Shown: piece after piece, positions 13,041 through 23,330 of the stretch | How positions within the stretch are numbered: position 1 is the stretch's first letter | Layout: every line of letters begins with the position of its first letter | Source of the DNA: Vitis vinifera | Lineage: Eukaryota > Streptophyta > Magnoliopsida > Vitales > Vitaceae | Length of the DNA stretch: 64,000 bases | Direction: 5' to 3' | NCBI RefSeq assembly: GCF_030704535.1 | Contig: NC_081820.1 | Span: 20,463,001 to 20,527,000, forward strand | The notes under the pieces: generated by a model | What the model was told of the DNA's origin: nothing | Database searches by the model: none | What the model saw: the letters and a program-made list of their open reading frames with translations, nothing else | Program-made: the position numbers and the translations under genes

Positions 13041-14085
13041 CTATGGTACCTGGAAAGTATGGTCAAACCTGTAATAGCATTGTGCTACTACATGACCTAT
13101 TTTACCACACAGTTGGCATACTGGTTTCTCATTCTGATTATCAGAGTTCCAAGGAGGTCTTGCTTGAAAACCACATCTATTTCCTCTACCACGAAAACCA
13201 CCTCTATTACTTCTTCCATTGTCATTCCAATTGAATCCACGACCACCATTGAAGCCACCTCTACGACCAAAGTCTCCACCTCGTCCAAAACCACCATTGT
13301 AACCTGAATGACTACCTTGAGAGTTAGCAGCATAATAATTCTGCTTAAAACGATTCCCTTTTTCTACAAAGTTAGGGCTTGCAACATGAGCAGAAGGAGA
13401 GGAGTCAAGAGAACTGTTGTTCTTCTCAACTCTGGATTCATGAGCCATCAAGAGAACTTCAATTTCTTCAACTGAAAAATCATCATTCCTCAAAGTGATT
13501 GAGGTAACGAAAGACTCATAATCACTAGGTAAACCATCAAGAATTGATTCAACATGATCTTTGGTTGACAAAGAAACACCAATAGATGCAAGTGAATCAA
13601 CACAAACCCTGATCTTTGCAAGGTATTCATCAATTGTTGAACCTCCCTTCTTGGTATGCTGAAATTGAGTCTTGAACTGTTTCACCTTGGCTCGAGTCTG
13701 AGACGCAAAATATTGCTCTAATCGTCCCCAAAAAAGAAATGATGTATCACAGCCAACTAACCGAGGAAGAATTGACTCAAAAACAGATGAGAGAAGCCAA
13801 AGAGAGCAATAGTTGATCTTGTTGTTCCCACTCGAGGAATTCCTTAGTTGCTTTTCCAGATCTCGCATCTTCTCCGATGAGAAATTGAACTGGTACTTCA
13901 TCATCACTGAACACAAATTTCTGTAGCCCATAGCCTCGAATTGCAGAGACGATTTGTTGTTTCTAGATCAAGAAATTCTTGTTGTCAAGCTTCACGGACA
14001 GTGAGTGATTGAAGTTAATTGGAACAAAACGACTGGAAGACAAAGGATTAAGGTTCACTATTGCAGGACTGATATTGACCTCCAT
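13041..14085 (-). pseudogene. Copia gag, disrupted
   Basis: Likely start ATG at 14085-14083. The N-terminal part shows the copia gag pattern (SVKLDNKNFLI), interrupted by TAG at 13963-13965 where Trp is expected, and then a frame change before about 13810. The C-terminal part is open from there to 13041: a gag-polypeptide (UBN2-like) region, a Gly/Arg/Asn-rich stretch (GGFGRGGDFGRRGGF) and one CCHC zinc knuckle, CQLCGKIGHVVAQC. Confidence 0.9.
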
Positions 14086-14099
14086 TGAAGAAGACCCAT

Positions 14100-14111
14100 G
14101 CTCTGATACCA
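14100..14111 (-). other. Primer-binding site of the copia
   Basis: Element-sense TGGTATCAGAGC immediately follows the 5' LTR. It is the standard complement of the 3' end of initiator-methionine tRNA used by plant copia elements. Confidence 0.95.
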
Positions 14112-14328
14112 TGATAGAATTTTAAGAAAGAAGATTCTGGAGAGAAGATAGTGGAAAAGGTTATTTTGGAAGATTGTCCATAAAGTGTCTCCTCTTTTGT
14201 TGAGAAGTAGACTCTCTGTTTTCTCTATATATTTCTACAACTTAAGTATTGTTACAATCTGTTAAGCATGAGCTATCAAGACTAATCCAAAACTAATTCT
14301 TAACCATCCTAACTAATCTTCTCTAATA
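14112..14328 (-). repeat. 5' LTR of the 9.5-14.3 kb copia
   Basis: 217 bp, partner of 9461-9678. In element sense it begins TATTAGAG (its partner begins TGTTAGAG), so the conserved TG dinucleotide has mutated in this copy. A TATATA stretch (plus 14225-14230) may be the element's TATA box. Confidence 0.93.
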
Positions 14329-14346
14329 GTACCAAACACACCCTTA

Positions 14347-15215
14347 TACCTCTTCCACAATGACTCTGTAGATTGCTAGTTGGGATGGATTGGGATTTCA
14401 GGGATGGGGCTCTTTATTCCAACACTCCCTTATGTTCCATCACTCATATTCATTGTCTAATCCAATGTTTACAAGGAGAAGTTGATGGAACTCTGGGCTT
14501 GGATTAGATGAAAATACATGGAAGGGAAAATGAGAAGTGTTATTGAGTGGCTCTCCTCACAAAACTTTGTTTTGGCACCTAGAATTTTGGGCCTTTTTTT
14601 TTTTTTGGTCTGATGGCACTTTAATTATTACATTTCTTTCTAAAAGGCTTTTAGAAAGAATCCAACAATTAGTGTTTGGGTGTAAAATTCCACATAATAA
14701 AAAAGTAATTTTTGGAAGAAGCATATATCTTAGTATTAGTCTAATAATTATTTCAAGGGATTTTAAAAAAATTTTAAAGTAATTTTTAAAAAATATCTAA
14801 TTTTTGTAAAGAAAGCACTTTTAAGCATTAAAAAAATTCTTTTGTAGTCTATTTTTGGATTACACTTACACCATGTTTTGCAAAGGTATGAGATAACAAG
14901 ATGGTTTTTCAGAGCAAAATCCAAAGTTAGGAGATGCAAGTGATTATAACATCCACGTAATGTTTAATTGAACTAAGACATTGAAATTTTAAAAATATAG
15001 AAGAATTAAAAATAGTTGTCAAAAGCACAATTTTTTATAATAGTGGTTTTAATTTTTTTTAATATAAATTTGAATGTTGTCGATCTGTTTTTTGTGATTT
15101 TAAATATTTTTATCTTTAACATGTCTCTTCTTGAATTGAGTTTTACTTCTTCCTTTACCCATAGGCTATGGTGGGATATTTAGTAGGAAGCTTTGTGTCA
15201 AGTTGTATTTCAAAA
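14347..15215. other. AT-rich intergenic DNA
   Basis: No gene or clear mobile element recognised. Confidence 0.5.
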
Positions 15216-15754
15216 GTAGGAATGACAATAGAGCGGATTTTTTTGGGTACCCGCCCCGCCCCTAATGGGATGGGGTTCAATTTTAATAAATGGGTTTGGG
15301 ACGAGTTTGAAATTTGTTTTTAAAACCCAGGGCGGGTTCGGGTATTGCCCCGCCCCGTCCTGCCCTGATTATATATAAAATTAATTTTAAAATTAAATTA
15401 TATTTAAATTTTAAAATTAATTTAATTTAATTTTTATTTTACTATTTTTAATATATAGATAATAATAAAATATTTTTAATAAAATAAGTTATAAAAAATA
15501 TAATAATTTAATTATTTATAAATATATTTATTTTAATGTAATTAAATATAATCTTTTTTTTTAAATAAAATTAAAAAAAAAAAAAAAAAGTTAAATGGGA
15601 CTGGGCGGGTTTGGGAATTTATCATACCTGTCCCGTCCCGCCCCACCCCCGTTTAATTTTTTAAATGGAACGGGAATGGGAATTGTTTTGAATAAATGGG
15701 GCGGGGTTGGGATGGGGGCGACCCGTCCCGAACTCGCTCCGTTGTCATTCCTAC
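15216..15754. mobile_element. MITE with GC-rich ends and AT-rich core
   Basis: Terminal inverted repeats GTAGGAATGACAA... (left) and ...TTGTCATTCCTAC (right) extend with a few mismatches through GAGCGGA / CTCGCTCCG. Both ends are flanked by TCAAAA (15210-15215 and 15755-15760), a 6-bp target duplication. About 150 bp at each end is rich in GGGCGGG/CCCGCCC, while the centre (15370-15590) is almost pure A/T. It encodes nothing. The family or superfamily is not recognised. Confidence 0.8.
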
Positions 15755-15784
15755 TCAAAAGTGGGAATAAAGCAGATTCCACAT

Positions 15785-15945
15785 CTAGGGGTGAAATGGG
15801 GCGGGTGCTTTCAGATATTCGTTTTCGAATATTCGTCCTATCCTTAACGAGACGGATTTAAAATTTAAATAAATAAGTTTGGAGCAAGCTTGAGATTTTC
15901 TTTCAAACCCAAAACGTGTTTGGGTCGGCGGGTTTGACTTATCAA
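15785..15945. repeat. Diverged partial copy of the same GC-ended MITE family
   Basis: GAAATGGGGCGGGTG..., then AACGAGACGGATTTAAAATTT and CAAACCCAAAACGTGTTTGGGT echo the left arm of the 15216 element, 31 bp after its end. No terminal repeat pair is visible. Confidence 0.5.
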
Positions 15946-17337
15946 TAAGAGAATATTTTTAATTCTCTTTTGACTTCAATTATTTGTTTTTTGTTTTTTG
16001 TTTTTTTTGTTTTTAATTTTGAAGACTTGATTTTGTACTCTTCCAAATTTTGTTATTTTTTAAGTTGTGCCATGTAGATAGACCATGTGTAGGACCATCA
16101 TTTGTCAAGCCTAATTTATTGAATTATGAAATCATAATTTTAAAGATCAATTTAGTGGTAAATTAATCCACTAAATTTTTTAATTTCTATTCATTTCGAA
16201 GAAAATGTATTTTCATACACTAATGTAAAAATAATTGCAAAAATAAAAATCTTCTAAAAATAATTAGAGTTTCATGCATTCATCAGTCACATATAGTATT
16301 TAAGATAATGAAAGATATTCATTATATCATTAAAATTTAGTAATTAAATGATCAAAGGGAATACATTTGATAAAAGAAAGTGTATGAAATGCTAATTAAT
16401 TTGAGATAACCACTTAAAATTTGAATTTTATAAACTTTGATTCCTATTTTGATTCGTATAAATATATGAAAATGCATTTTTCTGATAATTGTTTGAATAA
16501 TAAAAAATTCAGTATACAATCGAGGTAATATTAGAAAAGGAAATTTTAGTTTGATTGGAAGTTGTTTTTAAAAAGAGTCTTTTATTTTTCTGATCCAAAA
16601 ACATATTTAATAATTATTTTATCAAATACAATTTTTCAAATAACTTATTCAGAAAAACAAAAATGTTTTCTACGAATAGAAATATAAAATTTATATTAAA
16701 AATGAATTTATTATAATTTCAATCTTTTACCATGCAACAAAATCAAAATAAACTAACAATCACCAAATATCTACTAGAAAAATAATTATAATTAGTTCTA
16801 AAAAATGCATAAATATGTATAGTCTATTTGATAGTCTTTTGACTCTTTTTCAACTAATTTTTTTTAAATAATCAATAAATATCAATTATGGAGCGTTTAT
16901 TTTAATCACAAACACATAAATATGAAGATATACCAAACATTAAGTTGGAGAATTTCTAACATTTTCTTAGTAACCAACTTAATTAGAAATCTAATTATTA
17001 CTGCATTACCAATTTCCTTATAATTATATAATTAATCATTATATAATTTTATTACGATAATACATTCCAATATTTTGAAATATATTAGATTACTATATTT
17101 TCAAACTAAATAAAAAATATAATAATTAATCTTATATATGTTTTTAATATCTAAAAATGAGTAGATTTACACTTAAGGCATTAATTAAAAATGACCTAAT
17201 AAAAAAAATATTTAAACACTTATTCAAATAAGTCAAATCTAGTTAGGTTTATTCAATTTCTAAGTAAAGCACAAACAGCTCCCTAAAGTTGGTGTAGAGG
17301 TGAATTTTAATTACATTAAGAACATGTTTAATAGATA
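15946..17337. other. AT-rich intergenic DNA
   Basis: No coding or RNA gene signal seen. Confidence 0.5.
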
Positions 17338-18420
17338 TTAATTTGAAAGATAAACATTTGGAAAATGCTCGATCTGCAAACCGAGACAAAATTTTGTTTT
17401 TTCAAGATCTTTCATCTCAAATTCATTTTTTAAGTAATTTGGTGTTCTTGTGAGCTCTTCAGGAGTTCCAACAAGATTTAAGTCATCAACATACACTGCA
17501 ATAATTGCAAATCCGGTTTCTGATTTCTTAATGAAGATGCATGGGCATATAAGATTATTCATATACCCTTCTTTTAGCAAGTATTCGTGAAGGCGATTGT
17601 ACCACATGCATCCAGAGTGCTTTAATCCATACAAGGATCGTTGTAACTTGATTGAGTACATGCTATAAGGTTTTGTACAATTTGCTTCAGGCAATTTAAA
17701 TCCTTCAGGGATTTTCATGTATATATCGTTATCCATAGATTCATATAAATGTGTTGTAATAACATTCATAAAACGCATATCTAGTCCTTCTGGGATTATC
17801 AAACTAATTAAGAAACAAAATGTGATTGCGTCCATGACGGGAGAGAATGTTTCCTCGTAGTCAATACCAGGTTTCTATGAGAAACCTTATGCTACTAATC
17901 GTCCTTTATATCTTATGATCTCATTATTATCATTGTGTTTTTTGTACAAATACCCATTTGTACCCAACAGGTTTTACATCTTTAGGTGTTTGGACTACAG
18001 GTCCAAAAACTTCTCATTTTGTTAATGAGTTTAACTTTGCATGTATAGCTTCTTTCCATTTTGGTCAATCATTTCTATGTCGGCATTCTTCCACATTTCG
18101 TGGTTCAGGATCTTCATCATTTCTTATTATATCGAAGGCCACTTGGAAAGTGAAAATATTGTTAATAATAATATTATTTTGATCTCATTTTTCTCCCGTG
18201 TATACATAACTCATTGAAATCTCACAATTTTCAAGTACTTGTACCTCTTCAAGGGCTTCTTGTATTATTTGAGCCTCTTCCAGGGCTATAGATTTATCAA
18301 TTTTAAACTGATCAATCATTTTGATGGTCTCTTCTAGAGTGCCAAGTTTTTCTTGGGTTCTCCTCTTCCGGGAAGTTACATCATTTGAGGCGACAAGTCT
18401 ACCACGCTTCAGGCGTATCT
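17338..18420 (-). pseudogene. Copia reverse transcriptase fragment
   Basis: The 165-codon open part (17338-17835) contains LQRSLYGLKHSGCMWYNRL, the YVDDLNLVG catalytic motif and EFEMKDLEKTKFCLGLQIEH. Just upstream, frames with interrupting stops read PGIDYEETFSPV and KWKEAIHAKLNSL-type sequence, which are conserved N-terminal RT motifs. The fragment ends abruptly at 17338 without connection or RNase H domains. Confidence 0.88.
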
Positions 18421-19913
18421 TAGATTAATTTGTTAACTGTCCTACAGGGACATCAATCCGTGCTAGAGTATTTGCAGTTGGGATATATGACTTTGTCACT
18501 TTCTTTGTATGAATGCATCTTGTAGTTGATTTGCAGGATTTTGCAAATGAATGATCCTTTGAACTTCTAGTTCACATTGATTTGTATGAGGATCAAGATG
18601 AGTCAAAGTCAATCAGTTCCAAATAATTTCACGCCGTTCTTCTAGAACTAACTCTTCTCCCCCTAACGATGGGAAAATTGTCTCATTAAAATGATAATCT
18701 ACACAACATGTCATTCTACCTTTTAAGTGTATAGGTAGACTAGTCACTAATTAAAAACTTCTAGTTTTGTAATGTACATCCATATGACCTTTTACCCCGG
18801 GGGACCAAGTTGGTCTTAAAAAATTCTTCTGGATCTATCATCATATAAAGTGTCATTCACATGGAATCAAATACTACTAGTGACATAGTATAAGCTCTTT
18901 TGGAGCATTTAATCAGGTTTCTATCACCTGATATAGTATTAACATTGTTTGTCATCAATGTTGTGTAATGAAAGAGACAAAAGTTTCATCAAAGTAACAA
19001 GTCATAAAACATTATTATAAAAACCTTGTCTTTATAGAGTTGAAGCAATATTATCATAAAGAAAGAGTTAAAATCAATGGAAAAATATTAGTCATTGATG
19101 ATGACATAATAAGTTGTGTAAGAGTAATGAGAGCATATATAACACAATAAAACAAATATGATAAGATAATTTGAAGTTATATATTTCTTAAAAAATCTCA
19201 CACATTTGATTTTGTAAGTGTTGAACATTTATACATGAAATAATGAGGAAGTATTTCAAAAATCAAACTAATTGTAGTGATAGATCAATAATTTGATTCA
19301 AAATATTATTATGATCTAAATCAATGTGCAAAAATTAATTCATAAATCAAAATTTCAAGAGAACATATCATGATTTAAAGCATCTTGTTGTCTCAAAACT
19401 TTAATTGAAATACTACAAATCCATCTGAACATATATGTAAAGATATAACATAATATATTGAGAACAATAGTTGAACCTATTGTAATTTCAAAATTATTTT
19501 GGATAATGAAATTATTGCATTAATAAAAATACCATATGTGGCAACATGCAATAATATATGTAAATTTTTCTACTAATGACTGTATAACTTCTAATAATAG
19601 AAATTCATAAAAAACTATCAAACACTTACCTATTTATATAACTTGATATACAAAAATATTATCTATATGCTTGTTATCATAACTTCAAACTATAATATAT
19701 TTCATTATAACTTTTGGTTATATAAATTTCATAAAGTTGTACAAAATTGTTAGTTAACAATTTTGTTCTCTATAGCTTCTAGCTATAAGAAAGTACATAT
19801 TAACAACTTTGGCATAACCTTTGATTTTCACAAAGAATATTAATTTTCTTATTTTCATAACTTCGGGTTATGAATAATAATATTTATATAACTTTTGGTT
19901 ATATAACAAAATT

Positions 19914-20147
19914 TTAAAAAAAAATTATGTATCTTCTAGATACATAGTTGTTCATTTTAACTTCCTTTTCTTTTATTGATGTTTGGTAAAGGTCAACCAA
20001 ATGTTTGGGCGTACGATAGGTACGCGACCAATGTCCCTTCATACCACATCTATAACAATTATTGTCATGGTTCTTAGGAGGTTTATCTTGTAAACACTTC
20101 TCATTTTCTTGTTTTACCTTAGTATTATTCCACTTCTGGTGGTGCAA
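19914..20147 (-). pseudogene. Copia gag zinc-knuckle fragment
   Basis: Contains CYRCGMKGHWSRTYRTPKHL. The CCHC knuckle is damaged: its last Cys is Tyr. The following LVDLYQTSIKEKE is typical of one large plant copia gag family. The frame is closed on both sides. Confidence 0.85.
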
Positions 20148-21048
20148 TAAGGCTTTCCTTTTCTAAGAATTTGGTAAATTATTACTATAAGAACCATGGT
20201 ATAGGGGATTTCTTCCATGACCACGTCCTCATCATCGTTCACGAGTTTGAGACAATATTGCATTCACTTCGAGAATGATTCAGATCTAGTTGGACGAGAC
20301 TAGTGATTTCTCATCAAAAGCTCATTTTTTGTTAAACCTTCATGGAGATGATGACGAAGGAAAATCAGTGTTTTTGTACGATCCTATAGGGATGCTTGAT
20401 TTCCTTCTTTGATCATAACTCCAAGATTCATTGACAATTTTGTTTTGAATAACTTCTGGTTATACAAGAGAATTAGAAATTGTATGCATAGCTTCTAGCT
20501 ATGAAACTATTGTTAATAAAAATTGTTTTTCATAATTCTTATTATGAAAAATAAGTGAGTACAAAATAAAAATTAAAAGTCAATATTTTTCATAACTTTG
20601 AATTATGATCATTTTGTCGAAACAAGAAAATATGCAAATTTGTACATAGCTTCAGACTATGAACTATTTATGTATAACTTCTAGTTACACAATATAATTA
20701 AAAGATATTAAAGAAATTAAAAGTTAATATCTTTCATAGCTTCAAGCCATGATTATTTTGTCAGAACAAGAAAATATTTAAATTTGTACATAGCTTCAGG
20801 CTATGAACTATTCTTTGTGCATAACTTCGGGCTATGAACTTTCATTATGTAGATTTGTACATAACTTCAGGTTATGAACATTTATTTATTTATTTATTTT
20901 ATAACTTCTGGCTATAACATTGTTTGGTATAACATCTAGTTATACCGTATAATTAAAAATAAATAATTAAGGATCATATACATAACTTCTGGTCATGTAT
21001 TTGTAATTTTATAATTTTCCCTATAACTTTTGATTATAGGAATTGCAC

Positions 21049-21570
21049 ATATTTTTCATAACTTATGGTTATGAATTTACCCTATAATTTATAATTTATG
21101 ATTATAGAGATTGTATATATTTTTCATAACTATTGGTTATGAATTTACCCTATAATTTATAATTTATGATTATAGGGATTATACATATTTTTCATAATTT
21201 CTGGTAATGAATTTACCCTATAATTTATAATTTATGATTATGGGGATTGTACATATTTTTCATAACTTCTGGTTATGAATTTACCCTATAATTTATAATT
21301 TATGATTATAGAGATTGTATATATTTTTCATAACTATTGGTTATGAATTTACCCTATAATTTATAATTTATGATTATAGGAATTATACATATTTTTCATA
21401 ATTTCTGGTAATGAATTTACCCTATAATTTATAATTTATGATTATGGGGATTGTACATATTTTTCATAACTTCTGGTTATGAATTTACCCTATAATTTAT
21501 AATTTATTATTATAGGGATTGTACATATTTTTCATAACTTCTAGTTATAGGGATTATACATATTTATGTA
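21049..21570. repeat. 68-bp tandem repeat with 204-bp higher-order period
   Basis: Seven full units start at 21049, 21117, 21185, 21253, 21321, 21389 and 21457, and a truncated one at 21525. Three unit types alternate in order A-B-C-A-B-C-A: A has CATAACTTMTGGTTATG, B has CATAACTATTGGTTATG, C has CATAATTTCTGGTAATG. Each unit also holds CCCTATAAT ... ATTATAGGG-type inverted arms, giving a second hairpin. The array probably grew by duplication of a three-unit block. Confidence 0.9.
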
Positions 21571-21764
21571 TTCAAATAAAATATATGAAAATAGATATCA
21601 AAATGTAATAAAATAGAAAATCATTATATAAGTTTATCACATACCTTTTTGTGAGAAAGAAGAGAAAAAATCTTTCTATTTCTCTTAAGGGAAGAACATC
21701 TTTCTATTTCTTTAAAGAAAAGAACGCCTTTCTTATTTCTTTGAATAGAGAAGTGCTAATAACG

Positions 21765-21947
21765 TGTTGTAAAATAGAGAAGAAAATAAGAAAGAGAAAT
21801 TAGAATATAGAAAGAGAATAGAATGCACGGGAAAACTCTATTGAAATTCATTAGGAGTCTCTCCTTTTTATAGGGAATTACATAAAATATTTATGGATGA
21901 TCATCCACAAGTTACCATAGTGGTACAAAATCTTATATTTTATAACA
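21765..21947 (-). repeat. 5' LTR of the second copia
   Basis: On the plus strand it runs from TGTTGTAAAATAG to TTATATTTTATAACA, so TG...CA in either sense. Element-sense CGTTATTAGCACTTC (21764-21750) follows it as a likely primer-binding site. No partner LTR in the window. Confidence 0.7.
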
Positions 21948-22419
21948 ATGACTTCAATTTTTTTTTTTAAATCTATTTTTTACAATAAAAAATGAGTTTG
22001 GTTATTGAAATGAGTATACTCATGAAAAATGTGAGTCCACTTGTTGTCTATTAATTTAATATTAATTTTTCTATAAAGTTAATATCCTTGAAGAAATAAA
22101 ATCTAAATGGGTTTTAGAAAAAAAAAAAGTTAAATAAAACTATAAATAATAAATGTACAAATTAAGAGTCCATTTGGTGGTGTTTTTTAAAATTTGTTTT
22201 CAAAATAAAGAACAAAAAACTGTTTTTTAATTTTTTTTTTTTTTTTAAATAAGAGTGATTGACAAGATGTTTTAAAAAATGTTTTTTAAAACAAAAAACA
22301 AAAAACTTGTTTCGATGAAAGAATTTGTATTGTTTTTAAAAGCAATTTCTTACTTTTAGTTTATAAAAAATTTATAAATTTAATTTATAATAATATGAAA
22401 ATATTATTATAAATTTAGA

Positions 22420-23255
22420 AGACTAAAAAATTTAGTTTTCCAAATAAAATCAAATCTTCCAAATTATTGTTAAAAGAGAATAAAAAAATTAAATAAATAT
22501 TTTGACAATTTTTTTTTAAAAAAAGAAACAAATATTCCTTTTGAAATCAAAAGAGAATAAAATAATAATAATAAACAAATATTCTCTTGTTGACAAAATC
22601 AAGCAACTACATCTCATAGAATTCCAAATTTTGATTTTCTAATTTCACCTATAAATATGAGTGACTTATTTCAATGGAGAGACTTTTGGAATGACAAAAA
22701 AGGCTTGTGTAGAAGAAATCGTAGAAGAACTACACATATGTTTTGCCTTTTAACAAAATCATTCAAAAAAAGTCATTCATTCATGAGCAAGCCATTTGTG
22801 GGCTTCGATTGATCTTCCAAATTATGATCAAAGTGAAAGAATCAAAGAAAGATATTTTTTTATAAAAAATAGTACCACAAAAATTATACCCCACAAATTT
22901 AATTTTAATAAAATATTTTGTTTCGTATTATTTTTCCTATTGTTTTGCTTACATTGTAGGATCATACGTGAAATATGTGCGTACAAAGATATAAATTGGT
23001 TATTAAATTATTAAGTCTGGTTTGGGTATATTATTGGTTTGCATATAGTTTTTATTTTTTATTTTTTTTTAAATAGAAAATGACAATTAACTACTTATGT
23101 AAAATGTAAGAAACTTTATATTAAAAAATAGTGACTTTTAAGAAATGTTTAAAAATTTTAAGTTATTAAAAAATATTTATTATCCCAAATTTAAAAAGTT
23201 TTAAAAATAATTTTAAATCTATACTCTTTTATATAAAAGTTACTACCATTAAATA
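22420..23255. repeat. Left copy of a direct duplication
   Basis: Two blocks of this stretch return in the same order and orientation at 25540-26170: one around AAATCAAATCTTCCAAATTATTG (22448 on; 25568 on) and one around GATCTTCCAAATTATRATCAAA (22809 on; 25748 on). The left copy has about 190 bp (22600-22795) that the right copy lacks. No coding content. Confidence 0.8.
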
Positions 23256-23330
23256 ATTTTAAAAATATTTATTAGTGAAGTGTTGAGTTAATTTTAGAAG
23301 TAGGTTTTAAGGGAGTCAGTATGCACTTAT

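Larger units (their letters stand above)
9461..14328 (-). mobile_element. Ty1/copia LTR retrotransposon, structurally complete, coding capacity lost
   Basis: A 4,868-bp element read on the minus strand. It has two LTRs (14112-14328 is 5', 9461-9678 is 3'), a GTACC target duplication (9456-9460 and 14329-14333), a primer-binding site matching initiator-Met tRNA, and a polypurine tract before the 3' LTR. Order on the minus strand is gag, protease, integrase, reverse transcriptase, RNase H, which is the copia order. The LTRs differ by about eight substitutions and one 1-bp indel over about 217 bp, so the insertion is not recent. Nonsense codons and frame changes break gag and pol, and the protease catalytic Asp is replaced. 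Confidence 0.95.
9304..14343. mobile_element. Tourist-like (PIF/Harbinger-type) MITE split by a copia insertion
   Basis: The right end reads GTACCAAACACACCC followed by TTA (14344-14346). A degenerate left end, GCATGTTTGGAT, follows TTA at 9301-9303. The same terminus style is seen in the intact MITE at 54747-55442, and the left interior resembles sequence at about 35153-35250. The copia element at 9461-14328 interrupts it, so only about 167 bp belong to the MITE. The left boundary is uncertain. Confidence 0.5.
19640..21570 (-). repeat. Array of about 20 short hairpins with covarying stems
   Basis: A 16-17 base motif of the form CATARC-N5-GYTATG recurs at irregular spacing. Perfect 6-bp stems include 19706-19722 (TATAAC/GTTATA), 19771-19787 (TATAGC/GCTATA), 19856-19872 (CATAAC/GTTATG), 19887-19903, 20487-20503 (CATAGC/GCTATG), 20531-20546 (CATAAT/ATTATG), 20789-20805, 20860-20876 and 20928-20944. 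Loops are mostly TTCNG/TTCTA-like. Stem changes are usually paired on both arms. Imperfect stems near 20591, 20646, 20738, 20820, 20900, 20980 and 21021 carry a single A/C or C/A mismatch on the plus strand, which is a G-U wobble in minus-strand RNA, the sense strand of the copia. Function unknown. Confidence 0.75.
17338..21947 (-). mobile_element. Second Ty1/copia element, heavily decayed, 3' end missing
   Basis: Read on the minus strand: LTR (21765-21947), a primer-binding-like site, a gag zinc knuckle (20147-19914), and integrase-RT linker and RT (about 18700-17338). No second LTR was found near 17.3 kb, so the 3' part is lost. The region from about 19640 to 21570 is dominated by short hairpins and 68-bp repeats (separate entries). 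Many stops and frame changes make it non-coding. Confidence 0.85.

Noticed and set aside
13041-13333. Several overlapping open frames opposite the copia gag
   Set aside because: Antisense shadows of the Gly/Arg-rich gag region, with low-complexity Thr/Ser/Val translations.
19640-21570. CRISPR array
   Set aside because: The repeats are irregularly spaced hairpins or strict 68-bp tandems without unique spacers, in plant nuclear DNA within a retroelement.
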